Assembly (NCBI GenBank): GCA_965248395.1
Contig: OZ252103.1
Span: 62,001-126,000, forward strand
Direction of reading: 5' to 3'
Length of the DNA: 64,000 nt
Source of the DNA: JAAXHH01 sp965248395
GTDB taxonomy: Bacteria > JAAXHH01
Every line of letters begins with the position of its first letter. Positions within the stretch are counted from its first letter, which is position 1. Position numbers and translations under genes: made by a program. Below, piece after piece: positions 54,706 to 61,820 of the stretch. The notes beneath the pieces were generated by a model that searched no databases, was not told the DNA's origin, and was given only the letters and a program-made list of their open reading frames with translations.

Positions 54706-56676
54706 CTACGTCCATTCGTGCAGGGCGTGCCCCTGGCCGGGGAACCAGATCCAGTCCACTATGAAACCTAGAAAAACTCCCACGGTGTACCCCACCAGCA
54801 CCCCCCAGGCAAAGGGTTGCGCACGCCGGTAGGCCGTCACTCCACCGATCCGCAGCAGGAGCATCTTGATCAGCCAGGCGGTGAACAGCGAGAACATGAG
54901 CAGGCGGGTCACGTCGGCGAAGGCCACGGTGAAACCCACCGGCGCCAGGGGCCAGCCTGGAAACCGGTGGGTCAGGGCCGTCATAACCAGCATGATGACG
55001 CCGCCGAGGGCCATGAAGAGGAACTCGGGCGGCTTCAGCTGGTCGGCGTTACGTATCCAACGCACGATGTCGTCGTAGTAGGACTCGTTGATGCCGCCAA
55101 AAGCGTCCCGCGTGCCGAAATTGTACGCGCCGACGGTCGTGTTCCCGATGTAGATCGTGTAGAGGACCGATGTCAACATGCTGATCACGAAGGTGACGGT
55201 CATGAGGACGAGGATCCCCCGCTTGTCCTGCCGCAGGTCGGACATCACCTTGTCGGACTGGGCGATGGTGCCGATGCCGATGCCCCGCCAGTTCCGGGCG
55301 TAGGCGGACCCCAGTCCGAGGGTGGTCAGGCTCTGGGGATCGATGTTTCCCGATCCCAGGGTCAGAATGGTGAAGTGGTGGGCGTTGACCGGCAGGTCCA
55401 GGAAGGCCAGGCCCGTCTGAGCGATGATCCGCGCCGTGCCCAGGTACAGCACGAAGAGAAACAGCAGGTACACGGGCACCACCTGCCAGGTAAGCCCCGA
55501 ACCCAGGAGCCAGGCGACCAGGTATACCACGCTGCCCGCCAGTCCGAGCACGGCCACGCGATAGGACATCAACTCCGTCGACGGCTGCTCTCCGCCGCGC
55601 AGGGCCCGCCGGAAGACGTCGGCGATCTGCTCGCGGGCCGTCCACAGGTGCCAGAAGACGAAAACGATGAACCCGCCGAAGAACTGGGCCTTGACCACGG
55701 CGTTCGCCCCCACCGGACTGCCGGAGTACTGGAGTCCGATGCGGTCGAGCACGCCGCCCTCCAGTACACCGCACAGGGCGAAGAACCACAGGCTGAAGGT
55801 TATCTCGATGGGTGCGAGGAAAGCGAAGCAAAGGGCATAGATGTTAATGCTTATCTTGATGGCAGCAACGCCCTCAATCGCGGTCAGGTTGCTGTGGTAG
55901 AGCGATCCGATGGGGATGGGTGGAATGGCGCCCCAGAACGCGCTGATGTTCCAGAACATCAGGACCAGCGTCGCGCCGAAGCCGACCTGGAACATGCGGT
56001 CGTAAACGAAAGTGGGAAAAGTCCTGCTGGTCCCCGCATCCTGCCGGATCAGGTCTACGGCCATGCGCACCAGTGGAAAGGCCAGACGCTCGTGGGCCAC
56101 CCATGTCCTCCGCATGATGGTGGACATGCAGGCGCCCATGAAGAAGAGCACCACGAAGAGGGTCAGCCACCAGAACAGCGGAGGCAGCCACGGCCCCCAG
56201 ATGACTTCGCCGGCTCCCTCCGGAATCCCTTCGTAGAACCAGACCAGCGTGTTGCCCTGGCCGTTGACCAGCAGCCAGTCGGGCAGGTACTGGAAAAACG
56301 TAATCGCCCACTGGTTCTCCGGCCGGGCGAAATAGTAAGGCGTGGCGATGACCCCCATGAGGTAGGCGACCATCACCTTTCCCGGTACGAGCGAAGCCAC
56401 GAACATCATCACGAAGACCAGGGCCAGTTCGCTTCCGTTCAGTATCCAGGAAGGCTTCCAGGTTCGCAGGGTGGGATTGACGACGAACAGGAGGAAGAAA
56501 AACGGAATCAGGACCGCAATGGGCAGATGGGACATCGTCATGCGGGAGGACTGTACGAGGAAGGAGCCGTAGGGAACCCAGATATTGATCAGGACGGCCA
56601 GTGCCAGGCCCAGGATGACGGCGCGACGGGACAGGCCTCCGGTTCGCGGGATGTGAGAGCCAGACTTATCAGTCAT
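54706..56676 (-). CDS. DUF6785/DUF6784 polytopic membrane protein (OPT-like)
   Basis: The 656-residue protein has about fourteen hydrophobic segments. It has the WxP and HLPIAVLIPFF region, RRTWVAHERLAFPLVRMAVDL, a NAHHFTILTLGSGNIDPQ loop and a C-terminal HRFPGWPLAPVGF segment, the layout of a family common in planctomycete, Latescibacterota and related genomes and resembling oligopeptide transporters of the OPT type. Substrate is unknown. No partner transport gene is adjacent; the DapA-like gene converges with it. Confidence 0.82.
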   Translation of the reverse strand: MTDKSGSHIPRTGGLSRRAVILGLALAVLINIWVPYGSFLVQSSRMTMSHLPIAVLIPFFFLLFVVNPTLRTWKPSWILNGSELALVFVMMFVASLVPGKVMVAYLMGVIATPYYFARPENQWAITFFQYLPDWLLVNGQGNTLVWFYEGIPEGAGEVIWGPWLPPLFWWLTLFVVLFFMGACMSTIMRRTWVAHERLAFPLVRMAVDLIRQDAGTSRTFPTFVYDRMFQVGFGATLVLMFWNISAFWGAIPPIPIGSLYHSNLTAIEGVAAIKISINIYALCFAFLAPIEITFSLWFFALCGVLEGGVLDRIGLQYSGSPVGANAVVKAQFFGGFIVFVFWHLWTAREQIADVFRRALRGGEQPSTELMSYRVAVLGLAGSVVYLVAWLLGSGLTWQVVPVYLLFLFVLYLGTARIIAQTGLAFLDLPVNAHHFTILTLGSGNIDPQSLTTLGLGSAYARNWRGIGIGTIAQSDKVMSDLRQDKRGILVLMTVTFVISMLTSVLYTIYIGNTTVGAYNFGTRDAFGGINESYYDDIVRWIRNADQLKPPEFLFMALGGVIMLVMTALTHRFPGWPLAPVGFTVAFADVTRLLMFSLFTAWLIKMLLLRIGGVTAYRRAQPFAWGVLVGYTVGVFLGFIVDWIWFPGQGHALHEWT

Positions 56677-56834
56677 GTTTATGGCTTAGATCATATCGGC
56701 AAAGCAATCCCACAATTCAGACTAGAGTAATAGGTATTGTGGGTGGGATGTAAAGGAAACGTATATAGATTTGTCGGAGCGGTTATAAGTACGGTCAAAC
56801 CTATCAATTTGCCGTAATTGTAGTTCAGATTCTA

Positions 56835-56994
56835 TCAGGTATTGCGTAAGGTGGGCTCAATGTGTTGAACTTCCAAACTAAGTTCAGCTTCAAGCTTCGA
56901 TGCCACAAGTGACCTATGACAAGCATCAGGAGTTTTTTCAACGCAGAAGAAAGCTACAATTTCAGCATGGTCTTCAAGGTCTGATACAAAGTTA
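56835..56994 (-). pseudogene. 3' part of a DUF488 gene cut by IS256
   Basis: This piece encodes the C-terminal 50 or so residues (VSDLEDHAEIVAFFCVEKTP, then DACHRSLVASKLEAEL) with the conserved DUF488 CxxxxHRS element. It lies on the far side of the IS256 element from its 5' part at 58328-58679. Removing the element and one copy of the 8-bp repeat joins the two parts in frame into a 167-residue protein (504 bp including stop). No other defect is visible. Confidence 0.9.
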
Positions 56995-58327
56995 GGGTCT
57001 GTCACGGATTTTGTGTAACTGACAGTTTCATGTGATGGGCACTCTGTCTTCGTACATGATGATGAACTGGTTGATTGCGGCTGTCCAGTGGACAAGGGGC
57101 CGGGTCCACCTTCGGGACAGATTGAGCAGGGCCAGATAGAGCAGTTTCCTGGCCGCCTCGTCCGTGGGGAAAGCGCCTCTGGTCTTGATGATCTTGCGCA
57201 GGCCCCGGTTCATGGATTCGATGGCATTCGTAGTGTAGATGACCTTCCTGATCTCCTGTGGGAAGGCGAAGAACGGGGTCAGATGGTCCCAGTGTCTGCG
57301 CCATAGCCGGCTGATCGTGGGATATTGCTTATCCCAGTGTTCGGCAAAGCGATAAAGCGCGGCCTCAGCCTGCTCCAAGGTAGCGGCCTGGTATATCGCC
57401 CGGAGATCCTTGGCCACCTGCTTACGGTCCTTCCAGGAGACGTAGGTCAGGCTGTTACGCACCATGTGGACGATGCAGAGCTGCACCTGGGCCTTGGGGT
57501 ACACCGTCTCTATGGCCTGGGGGAAGCCGGTGAGGCCGTCGCAACAGGCGATGAAGATATCGGCAACGCCCCGGTTCTTCAGTTCGGTCAGTACGTGGAG
57601 CCAGAACTTTGCCCCTTCGTTCTGCTCGATCCAGAGCCCCAGGAGTTCCTTGTCGCCGCGCAGGTTAACGCCCAGGGCCAGGTAGACCGCCTTGTTCCGT
57701 ACGCTGCCGCTATCACGTATCTTGACGAACAGGGCATCCAGGAACAGGATCGGGTAGATCTCATCCAGGGGCCGCGACTGCCAGGCCAGGGCCTCGTCGG
57801 TCACGGCGTCGGTGATCCGCGAGACCAATTCGGGCGAGATGGACACCCCGTAGAGGTCTTCGATATGGCCCTGGATATCCCGGGTGCTCATGCCCCTTGC
57901 GTACATGGAGATGATCTTGTCGTCGAAGTCGGGCCAACGCGTCTGGTACTTGCGGATCAACTTCGGATCGAAGCTGCCTTCGCGGTCCCGGGGGATCTCT
58001 ACCGGCAGAGCGCCCTTGTCGTCCTTGAGCGTCTTGGTGGTCTTGCCGTTGCGACTGTTGCCGCGGTTCCTGCCATCGGGGGCATGCTTCTCGTAGCCGA
58101 GATGATCGGTGAGCTCGGCTTCCAGGATCCGCTCGGCCATGCGCTTCTTCATGCGCTTGAGCAGGCCGTCTTCGCCGAACAGGTCCTCGGCGTCCACCCC
58201 GTCTTCCATAAGTTCATCGAGAAGACGGTCGATCTTACCTGGGGGTTTTCTTTCTCTGGCCATAGCACTTCCTCCTTTTGAGCAAGATACAGGCTATTGC
58301 CAGTTACACAAAACATGTTACAGACTC
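56995..58327 (-). mobile_element. IS256-family insertion sequence, complete
   Basis: The element is 1333 bp. Its left end GGGTCTGTCAC plus TTTTGTGTAACTG and its right end (minus strand) GAGTCTGTAAC plus TTTTGTGTAACTG form imperfect inverted repeats of about 28 bp. It is flanked by the direct repeat CAAAGTTA at 56987-56994 and 58328-58335, the 8-bp target duplication typical of the family. It sits inside a DUF488 gene. Confidence 0.95.
57028..58263 (-). CDS. IS256-family transposase
   Basis: The 411-residue DDE transposase is intact. Catalytic regions are LFLDALFVKIRD, FIACCDGLTGFPQAIE and the alpha-helical segment carrying the glutamate before the C-terminal YTTNAIESMNRGLRK. AGGAGG precedes the ATG at 58263. 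It reads in the same direction as the interrupted gene. Confidence 0.96.
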   Translation of the reverse strand: MARERKPPGKIDRLLDELMEDGVDAEDLFGEDGLLKRMKKRMAERILEAELTDHLGYEKHAPDGRNRGNSRNGKTTKTLKDDKGALPVEIPRDREGSFDPKLIRKYQTRWPDFDDKIISMYARGMSTRDIQGHIEDLYGVSISPELVSRITDAVTDEALAWQSRPLDEIYPILFLDALFVKIRDSGSVRNKAVYLALGVNLRGDKELLGLWIEQNEGAKFWLHVLTELKNRGVADIFIACCDGLTGFPQAIETVYPKAQVQLCIVHMVRNSLTYVSWKDRKQVAKDLRAIYQAATLEQAEAALYRFAEHWDKQYPTISRLWRRHWDHLTPFFAFPQEIRKVIYTTNAIESMNRGLRKIIKTRGAFPTDEAARKLLYLALLNLSRRWTRPLVHWTAAINQFIIMYEDRVPIT

Positions 58328-58679
58328 CAAAGTTATTGGAATCGAACTTTGAAAGACATTCAGAGTGGTACGCTTCGATGAACGAATTGCCCAAAGACTT
58401 TCGTTCGCGCTTTAAGGTATGTGTCACTTTGTCTATTTCAGTCTGTATTTCACGAATTGCTTTTGTGGGTGCAAGATCTCTACGATGTAGATATCGGATT
58501 CCTAACTTTGACAATTGATCCTGTAAATACAAACTATTGACAAAAGCATATGTGGCACCACGCATGCCTCGACGATTTCGAATATCGCAGAAGGTGTCTA
58601 CTTTAGCTTTGCGTAGTTCACAAAAAAAGCAGTATTCATCGAATCCGTATACGCCTATTGTGACTATTTTCTTAATCAT
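58328..58679 (-). pseudogene. 5' part of a DUF488 gene cut by IS256
   Basis: The piece encodes IVTIGVYGFDEYCFFCELRK, VDTFCDIRNRRGMRG and LGIRYLHRRDLAPTKAIR, the first two thirds of a DUF488 protein. The reading frame runs into the IS element at KFDSNNF. The start is the ATG at 58679, 63 bp after the stop of the second DUF488 gene, so it was the third gene of a minus-strand operon. Base composition is visibly lower in GC than the flanking chromosome. Confidence 0.9.
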
Positions 58680-58741
58680 TCAAGAACTTTCAAAAACCCA
58701 ATTCGTGAATCGAATAACAGCGGAGGCTCTCATCTGATCTA

Positions 58742-59314
58742 TTATGGATATCTCTTTTTTGATCTATATCCGCCATTCACTGGAACCCCATCTAACCCAA
58801 AAGACATCTGTCGCCCACGACCAGGCACTCGTTCTATTACCTTTTCATGTGAAACCAGATTGTTATTCTCGTCAATGTGCAATGTCTTGATTTTCCTTTC
58901 ACCTATTAATGTCTCTCCTATCAACTTACTTCTGTGACAATTCTCGGGCTTTCCCTCACTACACATGAGTACAACCACTTCTTGTCGTTCGAAAGCTTTA
59001 CAAAGCCGGTCTATTCCACTTCGATAGAAATCGGTTTCCCGCACCTTACTATAATCGACTTTTCCTTCATTATCATTGAGAGATGGTCCTTTGGGCCGCC
59101 CTCCCAACTCATCTCCCATAAACACATATCGAATGTTGTGCCTACTCAGTTGCTTTGATAATATTGTTTTTGAGAACTCAGGTTTATATCGGGAAAACGG
59201 AATAGATCGTACATCAACCAGAAACCTAATCTCATTTTGTTCCAATACACCTATAGATTTTTCCAGCGAGCGATTTCCGTATCCAATTGTGTAGATCGGG
59301 ATCTCATCCGCCAT
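58742..59314 (-). CDS. DUF488 domain protein, intact copy
   Basis: The 190-residue protein starts IPIYTIGYGNRSLEKSIGVL and has LVDVRSIPFSRYKPEFSK, FMGDELGGRPKGPSL and VVLMCSEGKPENCHRSKLIG, the full DUF488 motif set including the CxxxxxxCHRS element. Its function is not established; the cysteine-histidine-arginine arrangement suggests a small catalytic or metal site. It is followed by a second, IS-interrupted DUF488 gene and preceded by a dual-OB-like gene, all on one strand. Confidence 0.9.
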   Translation of the reverse strand: MADEIPIYTIGYGNRSLEKSIGVLEQNEIRFLVDVRSIPFSRYKPEFSKTILSKQLSRHNIRYVFMGDELGGRPKGPSLNDNEGKVDYSKVRETDFYRSGIDRLCKAFERQEVVVLMCSEGKPENCHRSKLIGETLIGERKIKTLHIDENNNLVSHEKVIERVPGRGRQMSFGLDGVPVNGGYRSKKRYP

Positions 59315-59416
59315 ATGCCAACTCCTAAATTGCCAATTGCATTGAAAGCTTTCAGTTCAAATCGTATTAAATAAGAACAGGTAACCATTAACATCTAACA
59401 TCGTTTGATTATGATG

Positions 59417-60049
59417 TTAATAAATCGAGTTGATCCTTACAACCGTCACTTCAAAACATTCTATTTGTAAACACACTGATACTTGAAGATAACATCGTTC
59501 TGGAAAATCGCCTTCTGCATCATCAGGCTTGAACCACCTCGATAAAGACACTCGAACGAGCCTTCCAGCCTTGATAATCTTTGGTGGGATAGCGAAATCT
59601 ACATACCTCATTCGAAATCGACCATACCGATAATAGGGCTCATTGTAAGTGAGATCCTTGTCTGGTATCCAAAACCCAACACTACGATCAGGAATGTCGT
59701 CCTGTATGTATCGACTTCCTGAAGTTGTATAACGAGTTTTTCTTCCAAACACTTCAATCACATTACCTTTCCATGGATTGACCCAATTTGGAAGATCTGT
59801 TGCCAAATCTGGACGAGTATATAGGAACCGTGCCTTATGCACGAGAACATCCTCGACATGAGGAGGATTCACGTTCTCACACGGAAAATATGCTATTTCC
59901 CAAACTTGGCCAATTTCGTAACGTGTATCGACAGGAAGAAACGGAAAGTCCGGTCTTTCCGTTAGGCGCAGATTCGTACGGTTTGTAGCAAGGGCACCAA
60001 CACAAATCGCGTTACCAGCACGTGTTTTAGATATAATCAAACAACGCAT
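59417..60049 (-). CDS. Dual-OB-domain-like protein linked to DUF488 genes
   Basis: The 210-residue protein begins MRCLIISKTRAGNAICVGAL and has NLRLTERPDFPFLPVDTRYE and IGQVWEIAYFPCENVNPPHVED, then a beta-rich C-terminal half with LVRVSLSRWFKP. From memory this resembles proteins called dual-OB (DuOB) that were found next to DUF488 genes in surveys of prokaryotic conflict systems; I could not check this. No catalytic motif is visible, and an OB fold would suggest nucleic-acid binding. It is the first gene of the three-gene cassette, and an IS5-type element starts 66 bp upstream. Confidence 0.6.
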   Translation of the reverse strand: MRCLIISKTRAGNAICVGALATNRTNLRLTERPDFPFLPVDTRYEIGQVWEIAYFPCENVNPPHVEDVLVHKARFLYTRPDLATDLPNWVNPWKGNVIEVFGRKTRYTTSGSRYIQDDIPDRSVGFWIPDKDLTYNEPYYRYGRFRMRYVDFAIPPKIIKAGRLVRVSLSRWFKPDDAEGDFPERCYLQVSVCLQIECFEVTVVRINSIY

Positions 60050-60114
60050 TGGGCATAGTCTCTATTCAGAATACAGCAAGGCCAGTCATGTAATAAAGGG
60101 AAATATCCAATTAA

Positions 60115-61346
60115 GGAACCTCTGATCAAGTTTCTGGCATTGCATTTATAAATGAAGTACTATGCAATCGTTCCAAGTCCACTATTTTGCAGCGCAGTCT
60201 CACCGAACAAGCTGAAACGGGGTAGCCGTCCATGAAACAGCGTAGCTTTTCCGACATGGCCTACGATCAGAAGAAGAAAAAGACGCGCAAGGAACGCTTT
60301 CTGGGCGAGATGGACGCGGTATTGCCCTGGCCGGTCCTGCTCGCGCCAGTTCTGGAGCATTATCCGAAAGCGGGCAACGGCCGTCGTCCCATCGGGGCTT
60401 CGGTGATGCTGCGGATCTATTTCATGCAGCAATGGTACGGTCTTAGCGACCCGGCGATGGAAGACAGCCTCTACGACGTAGAATCGATGCGCCGCTTCGC
60501 CGGCGTGGATCTGAACGGCGTGCCGGACGAGACGACGATCTGCAAGTTCCGACACTTTCTGGAGGCGCACGGCCTGACCGAAACATTGTTTCGCAATACG
60601 AAGCGCTACCTTTCCGATCGGGGGATGATGATCAGCGAAGGCACGATCGTGGACGCCACGATCATCCATGCGCCGGCGTCGACGAAGAACAAGGATCGGA
60701 AAAGGGACCCCGAGATGGCCAGCACGAAGAAGGGCAACACCTTTCACTTCGGCATGAAGGCCCACGTGGGCAGCGATCCCAAGGGGCGGGTGCACAGTGT
60801 GGCGACCACCCCCGCCTCGGTGCATGACTCCCAGGTGATGGAGGCTTGTCTGCATGGAAAGGAGAAGGCCATCTATGGCGACAAGGCCTATGCGGACGAC
60901 AAGCGAAGGCAAAAGGCCCAGTCCGAAGGCGTTACCTGGCGGGTGCACCGCAAAGCAAAACGCGGCAGGCGCCTTACCTGCGCGGACCGGTCGTTCAACC
61001 GCAAGAGCAATCGCGTAAGGGCCAGGGTCGAACATCCCTTTGGGATCATCAAGCACCTGTGGGGCTATCGCAAGGTAAGATATCGAGGCTTGGCCAAGAA
61101 CACCGCCCAGCTCTTCACCCTGTTCGCCCTGGCCAACTTCTATATGGCGCGGCGCGAACTGGTCGCCACATAGGGACCGGTGCGTCCAAACCGGACGTAA
61201 CAGGGCAAAACGGCTCAAAAGGACCGCATCCTGAGCCCCAATGCCCCGTCTAAACCCGTTAATCGGCTTCGCTTTCATCAGAAACGTCCGCTGTATCGAC
61301 TCATATCATTCCACCCGATCGTATAGTCGGGTTGATCAGAGCTTCC
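60115..61346 (+). mobile_element. IS5-family insertion sequence, complete
   Basis: The element is 1232 bp. Left end GGAACCTCTGATCAAG and right end (minus strand) GGAAGCTCTGATCAAC are inverted repeats with one mismatch in 15 bp. TTAA flanks both sides (60111-60114 and 61347-61350), fitting the 4-bp YTAR target duplication of the family. Confidence 0.92.
60232..61173 (+). CDS. IS5-family transposase
   Basis: The 313-residue transposase has the N-terminal DUF772-like domain (RRPIGASVMLRIYFMQQWYG) and DDE motifs in IVDATIIHAP, IYGDKAYAD and RVEHPFGIIKHLWGYRKVRY. It appears intact. Confidence 0.95.
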   Translation: MKQRSFSDMAYDQKKKKTRKERFLGEMDAVLPWPVLLAPVLEHYPKAGNGRRPIGASVMLRIYFMQQWYGLSDPAMEDSLYDVESMRRFAGVDLNGVPDETTICKFRHFLEAHGLTETLFRNTKRYLSDRGMMISEGTIVDATIIHAPASTKNKDRKRDPEMASTKKGNTFHFGMKAHVGSDPKGRVHSVATTPASVHDSQVMEACLHGKEKAIYGDKAYADDKRRQKAQSEGVTWRVHRKAKRGRRLTCADRSFNRKSNRVRARVEHPFGIIKHLWGYRKVRYRGLAKNTAQLFTLFALANFYMARRELVAT

Positions 61347-61350
61347 TTAA

Positions 61351-61820
61351 CATACTTTAACCTATACAGTCGATTTGTGAAAGATACTCAGATATGTTAA
61401 AAACCAATCACAGGCTCAGTTGCCCATTTCGTAGTATACCTATATATAGATATGTCTAAACCAAACTTCATATCTTGGTTTTTGCTTGAACCGGCATTGC
61501 AAACTTTTTATATTACTCTGTTTAAGAATGCAAAGGCTCACTACGCACGGGATGAATGCGACAGCGTCGGCCTCGCGGCAGTTCCGGGCATTCCCATGTT
61601 CCCCACCGAAACTAGACGCGGAAGCAGCGGTTGTAAGCGGCTTCCAGCTTAAGGATACCACCGGTTGCAGGAAGTACTCCGGGGATCTACGCAGAAACGC
61701 GCCAGGTTACCGAAACCTGCTAAACAACTCATGCGAAATCTGGGTGACATGGTTGAAACAGTTCGGGCTACAGGACTGATTGCTGAAGACCATTCTGTAT
61801 AGAAACAGGGGTAACGACGC
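61351..61820. other. Intergenic region without supported gene
   Basis: The first half is AT-rich and the second half GC-richer, marking the right border of the accessory island. Short open frames occur on both strands, but none has recognisable motifs or a ribosome binding site. It should contain the promoter of the M28-like gene. Confidence 0.6.

Noticed and set aside
54817..56730. A 637-codon plus-strand open frame opposite the DUF6785 protein
   Set aside because: It is the antisense shadow of a clear polytopic membrane protein and has no hydrophobic or conserved segments.
61452..61779. Small open frames right of the IS5 element
   Set aside because: No motifs, no ribosome binding site and overlapping frames; treated as non-coding.
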